Positions 18,906 through 27,301 of a DNA stretch of 64,000 nucleotides are shown here, one piece after another. The notes beneath the pieces are model-generated. The model ran no database searches, was not told the origin of the DNA, and saw only the letters and a program-made list of their open reading frames with translations. Positions within the stretch are counted from its first letter, which is position 1; every line of letters begins with the position of its first letter. The position numbers were made by a program, and so were the translations under genes. The stretch spans positions 124,001 to 188,000 of the forward strand of contig NZ_FLQR01000010.1 of NCBI RefSeq assembly GCF_900078385.1, in the 5' to 3' direction. Source of the stretch: an uncultured Microbacterium sp. (GTDB lineage: Bacteria > Actinomycetota > Actinomycetes > Actinomycetales > Microbacteriaceae).

Positions 18906-20633
18906 TCAGCGGCGCGGCGGACGATCCGGGCGCTTGGCGGAGCCGCCGAATCGGTCGGGCTGGATCTCGATGAGCTTGCCGCTGATGCGCGTGCCCTCGA
19001 GGCGCTTCAGCGTCTCGCGAGGCAGGTCGGCGGTGAGTTCGACGAGCGAGAAGTCGGGGCGGATCTGGATCGCGCCGAAGTCCTCGCGCCGCAGGCCCCC
19101 CTCGTTGGCGAGGGCGCCGACGATCTGGCGCGGCTCGACCTTGTGGCGACGGCCGACCGAGATCCGGTAGGTGGTCATCGACGAGCCGCCCGAGCGCGGA
19201 CGGCGATCGCCCCGCTCTCCCTGGTCGCTGCCGCCACGGGTCTCGCGATCGGACCGGGGCTCGGGCGCCGCGGCGGGGTCGAGGAGGAGCGGCGTCTCGC
19301 CCTGGGCCACGACGGCGAGAGCGGCGGCGACATCGGCCTCGGGCACGTCGTGGTGCTCGACGTAGTGGGCCACGATGTCGCGGAAGACCCCGATCTGCGC
19401 CGGGTCGGCGAGGGCCGCGGTGATCGCGTCGTCGAAGCGGGTGAGGCGCGTCGCGTTGACGTCCTCGACGCTGGGGAGCTTCATCTCGGTGAGCGGCTGG
19501 CGCGTGGCCTTCTCGATCGTGGTCAGCATCCGCCGCTCCCGGGGCGTGACGAAGCTGATCGCGTCGCCGGTGCGCCCGGCACGACCCGTACGGCCGATGC
19601 GGTGCACGTACGACTCCGTGTCGATCGGGAGGTCGTAGTTGACGACATGGCTGATGCGGTCGACGTCGAGCCCGCGCGCGGCGACGTCCGTCGCCACGAG
19701 GATGTCGAGCTTCCCGCTCTTGAGCTGGCTGACCGTGCGCTCGCGCTGGGCCTGTGCGACGTCGCCGCTGATCGCCGCGGCGGTGTACCCGCGGGCGCGC
19801 AGCTTCTCGGCGAGGGTCTCGGTCTCGTTCTTGGTGCGGGTGAAGACGATCATGGCCTCGAAGTTCTCGGTCTCGAGGATGCGCGTGAGCGCGTCGACCT
19901 TCTGCGGGTACGACACCATGAGGTAGCGCTGGGTCGTGTTGGCCGACGTCGTCGTCTTCGTCTTGACCGTGATCTCTTCGGGATCGTTCAGGTACTGCGT
20001 CGAGATGCGCCGGATCTGCGTGGGCATCGTGGCGGAGAACAGTGCCACCTGCTTGCTGGTCGGGGTGTCGGCGAGGATCGTCTCGACATCCTCGGCGAAG
20101 CCCATCTTGAGCATCTCATCGGCCTCGTCGAGCACGAGGTACTTGAGCTCCGACAGGTCGAGCGTGCGCTTCTCCAGGTGGTCCATGATGCGTCCCGGCG
20201 TGCCGACGACGATGTGGACGCCGCGGCGGAGCGCCGAGAGCTGCTGACCGTAGCCCTGGCCGCCGTAGACGGGGAGGACGTGCACGCCGCGCATGTGCGA
20301 GGCGTACTTCTCGAACGCCTCGCACACCTGCAGGGCGAGCTCGCGCGTGGGCGCGAGCACGAGGGCCTGCGGGGTCTTCTGGGCGAGGTCGAGGCGGGAG
20401 AGGATCGGCAGCGCGAAGGCGGCGGTCTTGCCGGTGCCTGTCTGCGCGAGGCCGACGACGTCGCGGCCGGAGAGCAGCGGCGGGATGGTGGCCGCCTGAA
20501 TGGCGGAGGGCGTCTCGTAGCCGACGTCCTTCAGGGCCTTCATCACCGCATCGCTGAGCCCGAGCTCGCTGAAGGCTGATTCCGGACGGGCAGATTCTGC
20601 CTCAACGGAAGGATTCTCGGTGGATGACGCCAT
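18906..20633 (-). CDS. DEAD-box ATP-dependent RNA helicase with DbpA-type RNA-binding tail
   Basis: 575 aa. All helicase motifs are present: Q motif around FSELGLSDAVMKALKDVGYETPSAIQ, Walker A AQTGTGKT, PTRELALQV, GTPGR, VLDEADEML, LFSATMP, and HRIGRTGRAGR. A linker rich in Arg/Asp (about 440-490) leads to a DbpA-like RNA-binding domain (TYRISVGRRHKVEPRQIVGALANEGG, about 495-560). DeaD/CsdA-type proteins act in ribosome assembly and mRNA turnover, often in the cold; a specific role here is inference. The start has TACCGT 6 nt upstream, so it is predicted leaderless. Confidence 0.94.
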   Translation of the reverse strand: MASSTENPSVEAESARPESAFSELGLSDAVMKALKDVGYETPSAIQAATIPPLLSGRDVVGLAQTGTGKTAAFALPILSRLDLAQKTPQALVLAPTRELALQVCEAFEKYASHMRGVHVLPVYGGQGYGQQLSALRRGVHIVVGTPGRIMDHLEKRTLDLSELKYLVLDEADEMLKMGFAEDVETILADTPTSKQVALFSATMPTQIRRISTQYLNDPEEITVKTKTTTSANTTQRYLMVSYPQKVDALTRILETENFEAMIVFTRTKNETETLAEKLRARGYTAAAISGDVAQAQRERTVSQLKSGKLDILVATDVAARGLDVDRISHVVNYDLPIDTESYVHRIGRTGRAGRTGDAISFVTPRERRMLTTIEKATRQPLTEMKLPSVEDVNATRLTRFDDAITAALADPAQIGVFRDIVAHYVEHHDVPEADVAAALAVVAQGETPLLLDPAAAPEPRSDRETRGGSDQGERGDRRPRSGGSSMTTYRISVGRRHKVEPRQIVGALANEGGLRREDFGAIQIRPDFSLVELTADLPRETLKRLEGTRISGKLIEIQPDRFGGSAKRPDRPPRR

Positions 20634-20639
20634 ACGTCG

Positions 20640-20645
20640 ACGGTA
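20640..20645 (-). promoter_or_regulatory. Leaderless-type -10 for DEAD-box helicase
   Basis: On the minus strand TACCGT is followed by 6 nt and then the ATG at 20633. Confidence 0.6.
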
Positions 20646-20725
20646 GTCCTCTCCCGACGCCCCCCGCGACCGGCCCGGACTCCCCCGACGTCACGAGCCG
20701 CCGCGGCCCCGCTCAGCGACGCGCG

Positions 20726-21163
20726 CTACAGGAGGGCGAGGGATGTCGCGCGCCAGCGCCCGTCCCATCCCTCCAGGCGCAGTGCGACGGCGCGGGTCCG
20801 CGCAGGGCCGGCCACGATCACGACCGCTTCCACGACGCCGTCGGCGGGCGCGTCATGCCGGATGGTGAGGATGCGATGCGCGGGCCGGGCGGCCGCCACG
20901 CCTCGGGCGCTGCGGGCTCGTGCCGACAGGTTCGCGCGGGTGACGAGGGCGCGGAACGCGTCCTCCCCGAACCAGCGCGCCAGCTGATCGACCTCTCGGA
21001 CGCCGGCGAGCACCTCGAGGACCCCGATCGTGAGGTTCTTCAGCAGGGGCTCGGGCTCCGGCAGCTCGCTGCTGGGAGTGCGCTGCGGGGCGAAGTACTC
21101 CGCCACGTGGAGCGCGGAGCCGGAGGCTGCCGGTGTGCGCGCGGTGCTCGGTGGGGGAGCCAT
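20726..21163 (-). CDS. Rv3235-family protein
   Basis: 145 aa cytosolic protein of the actinobacterial Rv3235 family, found near secA in this phylum. Conserved features visible: YFAPQRTPSSELPEPEPLLKN, LTIGVLEVLAGVREVDQLARW and a C-terminal beta region ending RAVALRLEGWDGRWRATSLALL. Function unknown. The ATG at 21163 has an agagagga upstream and excludes the GC-rich read-through of the ORF track. Confidence 0.8.
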   Translation of the reverse strand: MAPPPSTARTPAASGSALHVAEYFAPQRTPSSELPEPEPLLKNLTIGVLEVLAGVREVDQLARWFGEDAFRALVTRANLSARARSARGVAAARPAHRILTIRHDAPADGVVEAVVIVAGPARTRAVALRLEGWDGRWRATSLALL

Positions 21164-21288
21164 GCCGAGTCCTCTCTCGAGGGGTGTCGCGGGGGTGTCG
21201 TGGCCACGAGTAGAGCACAGCCGCGCGGGGCGCAGGATGAGAATCCTCCAACTGTGGACAACCGGTGCACGCCGCGCCCGAGGTGTCC

Positions 21289-21294
21289 TAGCCT
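21289..21294 (+). promoter_or_regulatory. Leaderless-type -10 for gene at 21302
   Basis: TAGCCT is 7 nt before the GTG at 21302. Confidence 0.5.
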
Positions 21295-21301
21295 CTGCCG
21301 C

Positions 21302-21901
21302 GTGCCATGGGAACGGTTCTTCGAGGACCTGGAAGACCAGCTCGACTCCGAGTGGGAGGCCGAGCGCGCCGCGCTGGACACCGAGGCCGAACGGCTCCGT
21401 CTCGCCCGGCTCACCCTGCGGCAGCGGCTCGTCGCGCTGACGGACGGCGGGCAGTCGCCGCCGCGGCTCGAACTCGCCGACGGCGACGCCGTCACGGGAC
21501 GCCTGGCAGCGGTCGGCGCCGACTGGATCGCGCTCACGCCGGACACCCGCCGCGCGGGCGCCGTGCTGGTCCCCTTGGCCGCGGTCGTGGCCATCGGGAT
21601 GCCCCACGCCGACGTCCTCCGCAGTGCGCGCGCGGATGTCGCGTCCACGCGCCTGGCCGAGCGGATGACGTTCGGCTTCGTGCTGCGCGACCTCGTCCGG
21701 CGGCGGACGCCTCTGACCGTCACGGTGCTCGGCGGCCGCACCCTCTCCGGCACGATCGACCGCGCGGGGGCGGACCACCTCGATCTCGCGCTGCACGACC
21801 GCGGCCAGCCGCGCCGCAGCGGGCTGGTGACCGGGCACCGCCTCATCCCGTTCTCCGCGGTCGTCGCGGTGCGGCTCGACGCCCCCGCGCCGCTGCCCTG
21901 A
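21302..21901 (+). CDS. Conserved hypothetical protein, coiled N-terminus
   Basis: 199 aa. An acidic helical start (WERFFEDLEDQLDSEWEAERAALDTEAERLRLARLTLRQRL) is followed by two similar beta-rich halves (LADGDAVTGRLAAVGADWIAL and VLGGRTLSGTIDRAGADHLDL) that read like a duplicated SH3/Sm-type barrel. Cytosolic, no signal. I do not know its function. GTG at 21302 is chosen by the -10 spacing and because the longer ORF-track frame runs through the opposite-strand gene. Its neighbour at 21910 faces it. Confidence 0.72.
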   Translation: MPWERFFEDLEDQLDSEWEAERAALDTEAERLRLARLTLRQRLVALTDGGQSPPRLELADGDAVTGRLAAVGADWIALTPDTRRAGAVLVPLAAVVAIGMPHADVLRSARADVASTRLAERMTFGFVLRDLVRRRTPLTVTVLGGRTLSGTIDRAGADHLDLALHDRGQPRRSGLVTGHRLIPFSAVVAVRLDAPAPLP

Positions 21902-21909
21902 ACCGCTGC

Positions 21910-22191
21910 TCAGTCCGGGCGGCGGACCGCCCCGCGGCCCCACAGCTCCGGGAAGCTCGCCGCGTTGGACTCCCGCCACAGCGCGATGCGCCGGGCCTCC
22001 TCGGCCTGGTCGTCGAGATAGTGCTCGACGCTGTCCGCCTCGATCCGCCACCGGGCGGGCGTCCCGACCTTCACCCCGCGCAGTCGGCCGTCCAGGACGA
22101 GCGCCACGACTTCGTCGACGCCGATCTGGAGCACCTCGGCGACCTGGGCCGGGGCGAGCATGCGCGCGGCGGACCGCGGTGTCTCGGGCAT
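21910..22191 (-). CDS. BldC/excisionase-like helix-turn-helix protein
   Basis: 93 aa. A single MerR-type winged HTH fills residues about 10-60 (LAPAQVAEVLQIGVDEVVALVLDGRLRGVKVGTPARWRIEADSVEHYLDD), the arrangement of BldC and phage excisionases. The extension (ALWRESNAASFPELWG) may mediate oligomerisation. BldC-type proteins bind DNA cooperatively and control development or secretion genes; the target here is unknown, though the SAF/CpaE pair starts 98 nt away divergently. A CATAAT box is 6 nt before the ATG. Confidence 0.82.
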   Translation of the reverse strand: MPETPRSAARMLAPAQVAEVLQIGVDEVVALVLDGRLRGVKVGTPARWRIEADSVEHYLDDQAEEARRIALWRESNAASFPELWGRGAVRRPD

Positions 22192-22289
22192 GAGGCCATT
22201 ATGTTCCGGCCCCGCACCAACCCTCGTCGGCCGCGCCGGGCTGTGGATAACCGCCGCGGCGCCGCGTGCACCTGGTCCACCATGGGGCG

Positions 22290-22919
22290 ATGACCGCTGT
22301 GGAGATGGCCCGCCCCCGTCCGCGCGCGTTCTGGTCCGACGCGCGCTTCCTGCTGGGGATCGCCCTCATCCTGGTCTCGATCGCGGGCGTCTGGCTCATC
22401 GTGTCGGCGGCGCGGCAAACCGTCCCCGTGTTCGCGGCGGCGCGGACCATCGTGCCGGGTGAAGAGGTGGCGGCATCCGACCTGCGGGTCGTGGAGGTCG
22501 CGCTCGGTCAGGTGGGGGACGCGTACACGTCGCCCGGGACACTGGACGGCGGCGTCGTGGCGACGCGGACCATCGAGGCCGGCGAGCTCGTGCCCCGGAG
22601 CGCCGTCGGCGATGCCGCACGCGCAGCCGTCACGACGGTGGCCCTGCGCAGCGCGGGAGACGTGCCGGCGGCGGTGGACACCGGGACGGTCGTGGAGGTC
22701 TGGGCGGCGCCGCAGCGGGAGCGCGGCGTATTCGACCCGCCGCGCATCCTCGTCCCTGCCGCGACGGTGGTCTCGGTATCGCGGGACGACTCCGTCATCG
22801 GCGGGACCGGCACCGCGCTGGAGGTCGTCATCGACCGCGCGGATGTCGCTGCGACGCTGGAGGCGGTCTCGGCGGGCTGGAGCATCTCGGTCGTCCCGGC
22901 GACGGGGCCGGGCCGATGA
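22290..22919 (+). CDS. SAF-domain membrane protein (CpaB-like)
   Basis: 209 aa. One N-terminal membrane anchor (FLLGIALILVSIAGVWLIVSAA, about 18-40), then a SAF domain (VPVFAAARTIVPGEEVAASDLRVVEV, about 43-70) and a second beta-rich half (VPAAVDTGTVVEVWAAP). This is the layout of CpaB/RcpC, a periplasmic component of Tad pilus assembly, but shorter. ATG at 22290 is picked over 22266 because it lies closer to the anchor. Coupled to the next gene by a 4-nt overlap. No other Tad genes are present in the window. Confidence 0.75.
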   Translation: MTAVEMARPRPRAFWSDARFLLGIALILVSIAGVWLIVSAARQTVPVFAAARTIVPGEEVAASDLRVVEVALGQVGDAYTSPGTLDGGVVATRTIEAGELVPRSAVGDAARAAVTTVALRSAGDVPAAVDTGTVVEVWAAPQRERGVFDPPRILVPAATVVSVSRDDSVIGGTGTALEVVIDRADVAATLEAVSAGWSISVVPATGPGR

Positions 22920-24169
22920 GGGTCGTCCTCGCCCTCGATGGGGCGCGCGCGTCGACCCTCGCGGAGGACCTGCGGCTCGAGGGCGCGGAGGTGCGCACCG
23001 TCGTCGCCGCGGGTGACCCGGCCGCCGCCGTCGCGGACGCGATGGCCGGGCCCGAGGCGGCGGAGCTGCTCGGAGAGCTCGCGCGGGCCGACCTCCTCAT
23101 CGTGGCTGCCGGACGCGGCGCCCTGACGGCGGAGCTCGTCGGCGCGTGCGACCGCTTCGGCGTGCGGATCGCCCCGGTGTGCGCACGCGAGGCGGACCGG
23201 CGGCTCGCCGCCATGTTCGGCCTGCACCCGTACTCGGGCGATGCGGACGCCGTGGCGCTCCTGCGGCCTCCGGAGCGCCCGGAGACGGCGGTCGAGAGCG
23301 CGCCGGGCGGGCGCGTCCTCGCCGTCTGGGGGCCGGGCGGCGCACCGGGACGGACGACGCTGGCCATCGAACTCGCCTGCGAGCTCGTCCGCGACGGGCG
23401 CCGCGTCGGTCTTGTCGACGCCGACGCGCACGCGCCCTCACTCGCCCTCGCGACAGGGCTCGCCGACGAGGGGCCCGGCTTCGCCGCCGCCTGCCGGCAG
23501 GCGGAGCGCGGGACCCTGACCGTCGCCGAACTCGCCCGCATCGCCGCGCCGCTGGGTGATGTGGAGGTGCTCACGGGGCTGAACCGGCCGGGCAGGTGGC
23601 CCGAGCTCAGCCAGGCCAGGGTCGCCGCGGCGCTGGACGTGTGCCGAGCCTGGGTCGATGACACCGTCGTGGACGTCGCGGCCCCGCTGGAGCGCGACGA
23701 GGAGATCGTGAGCGACATCGACGGTCCCCGCCGCAACGCCGCGACCCTCGCGGCGCTCGCGTCCGCCGACGTCGTCGTCGCCGTCGTGGCCGCCGACCCC
23801 GTCGGGGTGTCGCGGTTCGTGCGCGACCATGCGCAGCTGCGCGCGGTGGTCGGAGCGACTCCCGTGCGCGTCGTCGTCAACAAGACGCGCGGCGGTCCGC
23901 TCGGCATCGACGCGCGGGGGCAGGTGCGGCGCACGCTCGAGCGATTCGCGGGCATCGAGGACGTGTGGTTCGTGCCCTGGGACGGCCGGGCCGTCGACGC
24001 GGCGCTGCTGTCCGCGCGGCCCGTCGCCCACGTGTCGCCCCGTTCGGCGCTCACCGGGGCCCTCCGGCGGTTCGTGGGCGAGGCCGTCGTGCCGCCGATC
24101 AGGAAGCCGGTCGAGCGCCGCGAGCGCGGACGCACCGGCCTCTCGGCGCGGCTGCTGCGCACCGCGTGA
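22916..24169 (+). CDS. CpaE/TadZ-like P-loop ATPase
   Basis: 417 aa. A weakly conserved N-terminal domain (about 1-125; receiver-like, DLLIVAAGRGALTAELV) is followed by a MinD/ParA-type ATPase with deviant Walker A WGPGGAPGRTTLAIELA (about 138-155), DADAHAPSLALATGL and Walker A-prime features. CpaE/TadZ proteins position secretion or pilus machinery at the pole. The C-terminus is basic (KPVERRERGRTGLSARLLRTA). Translationally coupled to the SAF gene. Without TadA/B/C nearby its actual client is unclear. Confidence 0.76.
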   Translation: MRVVLALDGARASTLAEDLRLEGAEVRTVVAAGDPAAAVADAMAGPEAAELLGELARADLLIVAAGRGALTAELVGACDRFGVRIAPVCAREADRRLAAMFGLHPYSGDADAVALLRPPERPETAVESAPGGRVLAVWGPGGAPGRTTLAIELACELVRDGRRVGLVDADAHAPSLALATGLADEGPGFAAACRQAERGTLTVAELARIAAPLGDVEVLTGLNRPGRWPELSQARVAAALDVCRAWVDDTVVDVAAPLERDEEIVSDIDGPRRNAATLAALASADVVVAVVAADPVGVSRFVRDHAQLRAVVGATPVRVVVNKTRGGPLGIDARGQVRRTLERFAGIEDVWFVPWDGRAVDAALLSARPVAHVSPRSALTGALRRFVGEAVVPPIRKPVERRERGRTGLSARLLRTA

Positions 24170-24208
24170 GGGGCGCCTCCTCGCGCGCGGCGCGCCGGCG
24201 TGCCCCCG

Positions 24209-24214
24209 TAGGCT
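24209..24214 (+). promoter_or_regulatory. Leaderless-type -10 for pdtaS-like kinase
   Basis: TAGGCT is 7 nt before the GTG at 24222. Confidence 0.5.
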
Positions 24215-24221
24215 AGGTGGG

Positions 24222-25709
24222 GTGTCGACGCTCAGCGATCTCGTGTATGCCCAGGGCCGTTCCACCGCGGCCGACGTCGAGTGGCTGCACCGCCTGGCCG
24301 GTGACGGGCAGCTTCTGGCCGACCTGGCGTTCGCCGACATCGTGATCTGGGTGCCGACCGCCGACGATTCGTTCATCGCGGTCGCGCACACCCGGCCCGG
24401 CGGAGCGGCGACGCTGTTCTACCGCGACATCGTCGGCGATCGCGTGCGCCCGCAGTGGCGGACGCAGGTGAAGGATGCCTTCACGCAGGTCCGCATCGTC
24501 GACTCCGCGTCGCCGGACTGGTTCGAGGAGACGCCCACCCGCGTCCGCGCCGTCCCGATCGTGCGCGAGCGGGGCACCGATGCCGCGCCGGCGACGGTCA
24601 TCGGCGTGCTCACGCGGCACACGAACCTCGGTGAGACGCGCGCCCCCTCGCGACAGCAGATCACTTTCAACGACTGCGCCGACGACGTGTTCGGGATGAT
24701 CGCGACCGCCGACTTCCCCGACCTGACCGCGCCGACCTCGCCGCGCCGCGGCGCGCCGCGCGCGTCGGACGGCCTCATCCGGGTCGACGTCGACGGTGTC
24801 ACGACCTTCGCGAGCCCCAACGCGCTGTCCGCGTTCAACCGGCTCGGGTTCGAGGATGAGCTGGAGGGGGAGTCCCTCATCGAGGTCGCGACCACGATCC
24901 TCCCCGCCAAGCGTCAGTTCGACGAGTCGCTGCCGATCGTCATGACCGGTCGTGCGCCGTGGCGTGCCGACATCGAGGCGCGCGGCGTCACGGTGTCGCT
25001 GCGCACCGTCCCGCTCCGCGATCACGGCACCCGCATCGGCGCCATCGTGCTGTGCCGCGATGTGACCGAGATCCGGCACCAGGAGCAGGAGCTCATCACC
25101 AAGGACGCCACGATCCGCGAGATCCATCACCGCGTGAAGAACAACCTGCAGACCGTCGCCTCCCTCCTGCGGATCCAGGCGCGGCGGACGCACTCCGACG
25201 AGGCCCGCGACGCGCTCACGCAGGCGATGCGGCGGGTGTCGGCCATCGCTGTGGTCCACGACACCCTCTCCGAGGGTCTTGCGCAGAACGTCGAGTTCGA
25301 CGACGTCTTCAACCGGGTCCTCAAGCTCGTCGCCGAGGTCGCGGCAGCGCCGAACACGCGTGCGCGGACGCATCGGACGGGGTCGTTCGGGACGCTGCCG
25401 AGCGAATACGCGACGCCCCTCGCGCTCGCGCTGACCGAGCTCGTCACCAACGCCGTCGAGCACGGGCTCGCCGACAAGGAGGGCGACGTCGAGATCATCG
25501 CCGAGCGGTCCGAGGACCGCCTCGAGGTCCGCGTGCGCGACAGCGGCGTCGGTCTGCCGGAGGGGCAGGTCGGCCGTGGCCTCGGCACGCAGATCGTGCG
25601 CACCCTCATCCAGGGTGAGCTCAGCGGCACGATCGACTGGCACACGATCATGGGCAGCGGAACCGAGGTCACCATCGACATCCCGCTGCGCTACATCTCG
25701 CAGGCCTAG
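24222..25709 (+). CDS. pdtaS: PdtaS-like soluble sensor histidine kinase
   Basis: 495 aa cytosolic kinase. N-terminal GAF-like sensor (about 20-160), a PAS-like domain (about 175-295, ending VLCRDVTEIRHQEQELITKDA), then a HisKA_2 dimerisation region with phospho-His in IREIHHRVKNNLQTVASLLRIQARR and a HATPase_c (LTELVTNAVEHGLAD, GTQIVRTLIQGELSG). This matches PdtaS, which signals to the antiterminator PdtaR in mycobacteria; pdtaR is not in this window. The start GTG at 24222 follows a leaderless-type box. The gene directly precedes the 63-bp tandem repeat. Confidence 0.88.
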   Translation: MSTLSDLVYAQGRSTAADVEWLHRLAGDGQLLADLAFADIVIWVPTADDSFIAVAHTRPGGAATLFYRDIVGDRVRPQWRTQVKDAFTQVRIVDSASPDWFEETPTRVRAVPIVRERGTDAAPATVIGVLTRHTNLGETRAPSRQQITFNDCADDVFGMIATADFPDLTAPTSPRRGAPRASDGLIRVDVDGVTTFASPNALSAFNRLGFEDELEGESLIEVATTILPAKRQFDESLPIVMTGRAPWRADIEARGVTVSLRTVPLRDHGTRIGAIVLCRDVTEIRHQEQELITKDATIREIHHRVKNNLQTVASLLRIQARRTHSDEARDALTQAMRRVSAIAVVHDTLSEGLAQNVEFDDVFNRVLKLVAEVAAAPNTRARTHRTGSFGTLPSEYATPLALALTELVTNAVEHGLADKEGDVEIIAERSEDRLEVRVRDSGVGLPEGQVGRGLGTQIVRTLIQGELSGTIDWHTIMGSGTEVTIDIPLRYISQA

Positions 25710-25727
25710 TCGTCGCGCAGCCTACCG

Positions 25728-25882
25728 GTCACGCCACCGGTGGCTGCGTGCCGGCGGGGTCGCCGGTGCCGTGACGCGGTGGCGCAGTGTGTCACGCCAC
25801 CGGTGGGTGCGTGCCGCCGGGGTCGCCGATGCCGTGACACGGCGGCGCTGGGTGTCACAGCACCTGCGGTGCGTGCTGGCGG
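25728..25882. repeat. 63-bp tandem repeat, about 2.4 copies
   Basis: Copies start at 25728, 25791 and 25854, exactly 63 bases apart, each opening gtcac(g/a)(c/g)cac. The first two are highly similar over their whole length; the third stops after ~29 bases. Each full unit also contains a near-inverse of its start (ccgtgac), so hairpins are possible. It fills the gap between the convergent pdtaS and whiB1 genes; the long ORF on the minus strand through it is not credible. Confidence 0.85.
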
Positions 25883-25903
25883 AGAGCGGAGCCGGGGGCT
25901 CCG

Positions 25904-26152
25904 TCAGGAGGCGCGGCGGGCGCGGGCAGCGCGGCGCTTGAGTGCGCGGCGCTCGTCCTCGGACAGCCCACCCCAGACGCCCGAATCCTGACCGGACTCG
26001 AGGGCGTATTGCAGGCAGATCTCTGTGACGGTGCACCGTGCGCACACGGTCTTGGCCTTCTCGATCTGGTCGACGGCCGGGCCGGTGTTCCCCACGGGGA
26101 AGAAGAGCTCGGGGTCGACGGTCAGGCAGGCGGCTTTGTCGCGCCAATCCAT
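25904..26152 (-). CDS. whiB1: WhiB1 iron-sulfur transcription factor
   Basis: 82 aa WhiB-family protein that binds a [4Fe-4S] cluster and the primary sigma factor. Cluster ligands are Cys9, Cys37, Cys40 and Cys46; the turn GVWGG is at 58-62 and the basic DNA-contact tail is RRALKRRAARARRAS. The sequence MDWRDKAACLTVDPELFFPVGN is that of WhiB1 (WblE), the essential nitric-oxide-responsive paralogue. A ribosome site (aaggag) precedes the ATG. The 262-nt upstream gap holds its promoter region but I cannot fix the -10 with confidence. Confidence 0.95.
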   Translation of the reverse strand: MDWRDKAACLTVDPELFFPVGNTGPAVDQIEKAKTVCARCTVTEICLQYALESGQDSGVWGGLSEDERRALKRRAARARRAS

Positions 26153-26414
26153 AGTGGGGTGCTCCTTGGATGCGGGATTGAAGATGCGGGTGTGGGCTCG
26201 GACGCACGTGGACGTCGACTACCCTTGTGGGTGTGCGAGCTGACCGCTCGCCCCACTGCGCTGTGGGAGCACACGCTTCTTCCATCCTCCCACGGACGAC
26301 AAGGTGAATCAAGGGTGAACGGCGCCTCAAACGGCGCGGTTTGCTGTGTATCGCCTCCATGCGAGGCCCATCTGCGCCGCGTCGCGGCGTCGAAGAACGA
26401 GGAGACCGCACCGG

Positions 26415-26804
26415 ATGCCCATCACCGTCGTCGAGCGGACCGCCGCCGCGCTCTTGGCCGCAGAAGGCGTCGGGCTGCTCGTGCTCCTCGGCTGGCAGAT
26501 CGTCGCGATCGTGACGGGTGACACCGACTCGGTCGCGAGCGCGGTGGCGCTGATCGTCCTCACGGCGCTCGGCGCCGCGGCCGTCCTGGGCTTCGCCGTC
26601 GCCACCTGGATCGGGCAGTCCTGGGGGCGCTCGGGCGGGATCGTCACGCAACTGCTGATCCTCGCCGTCGCGCTCGGCGCGGCCACCGGTGACTACGGGC
26701 ATCCCGCGGTGGCGGTCGCGCTCGCGGTCCCGGCGGTCGTCATCGGGATCTGCCTCGTGGCGGCGGCGCGCGCCGCCGGAGGGCGTCGTCCCGCGGCCGA
26801 GTGA
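26415..26804 (+). CDS. Small four-helix membrane protein
   Basis: 129 aa, four hydrophobic helices (AAALLAAEGVGLLVLLGWQIVAIV; VALIVLTALGAAAVLGFAVATWI; VTQLLILAVALGAAT; VAVALAVPAVVIGICLVAAAR) with short loops and a basic C-terminus. Actinobacterial genomes carry many such proteins; function unknown. ATG at 26415 is chosen because MPITVVERTAAALLAAEG begins at helix 1; the ORF-track extension is Arg-rich and unlikely. Confidence 0.7.
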   Translation: MPITVVERTAAALLAAEGVGLLVLLGWQIVAIVTGDTDSVASAVALIVLTALGAAAVLGFAVATWIGQSWGRSGGIVTQLLILAVALGAATGDYGHPAVAVALAVPAVVIGICLVAAARAAGGRRPAAE

Positions 26805-26816
26805 GTCGCTGGTGGG

Positions 26817-27284
26817 TCAGGTGAGGCCGAGAAGCGCCCGCACGCGGGCGACGTGTCCCGTCGCCTTCACGTTGTACAGCGCGTGCGCGATGCGGCCGTC
26901 GGCATCGACGACGAACGTCGAGCGGATGACGCCCTCGACGAGCGTGCCGTAGTTCATCTTCTCGCCCCACGCGCCGTACGCCTCGTGGACGGCGTGATCG
27001 GGGTCGCTCAGCAGGTCGTAGGTGAGACCGTCGCGCTCCCGGAACGCGCGGAGGGTGGCGGGGTCGTCGCGCGAGACACCGAGCACGGTGTACCCGGCCG
27101 CCTGCAGCGGTGCCAGGCTGTCACGGAAGTCGCACGCCTCGGTGGTGCACCCCGGCGTCATCGCGGCGGGGTAGAAGAACAGCACGACGCCTCCGCCGCG
27201 CAGGTCGGCGAGGGCCACGGGGCGCTCGTCCTGGTCGACGAGCGTGAAGTCGGGAGCGGGGGAGCCGGGCTCGAGTCGGGACAT
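26817..27284 (-). CDS. bcp: Thiol peroxidase, Bcp/PrxQ type
   Basis: 155 aa atypical 2-Cys peroxiredoxin that reduces hydrogen and organic peroxides. Peroxidatic Cys46 and resolving Cys51 lie in AMTPGCTTEACDFRD; the thioredoxin fold continues to VDADGRIAHALYNVKATGH. Complete length. It converges on the small membrane gene 13 nt away. TAGGCT sits 6 nt before the ATG, so it is predicted leaderless and separate from rsgA. Confidence 0.95.
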   Translation of the reverse strand: MSRLEPGSPAPDFTLVDQDERPVALADLRGGGVVLFFYPAAMTPGCTTEACDFRDSLAPLQAAGYTVLGVSRDDPATLRAFRERDGLTYDLLSDPDHAVHEAYGAWGEKMNYGTLVEGVIRSTFVVDADGRIAHALYNVKATGHVARVRALLGLT

Positions 27285-27290
27285 GCCCCC

Positions 27291-27296
27291 AGCCTA
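27291..27296 (-). promoter_or_regulatory. Leaderless-type -10 for bcp
   Basis: Minus-strand TAGGCT, 6 nt, then ATG at 27284. It lies in the short gap after the rsgA stop codon. Confidence 0.6.
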
Positions 27297-27301
27297 GATC
27301 G

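Noticed and set aside
25722-26702. 326-aa minus-strand ORF through the 63-bp repeat and whiB1
   Set aside because: Out of frame with whiB1 and made of repeat translation; no support.
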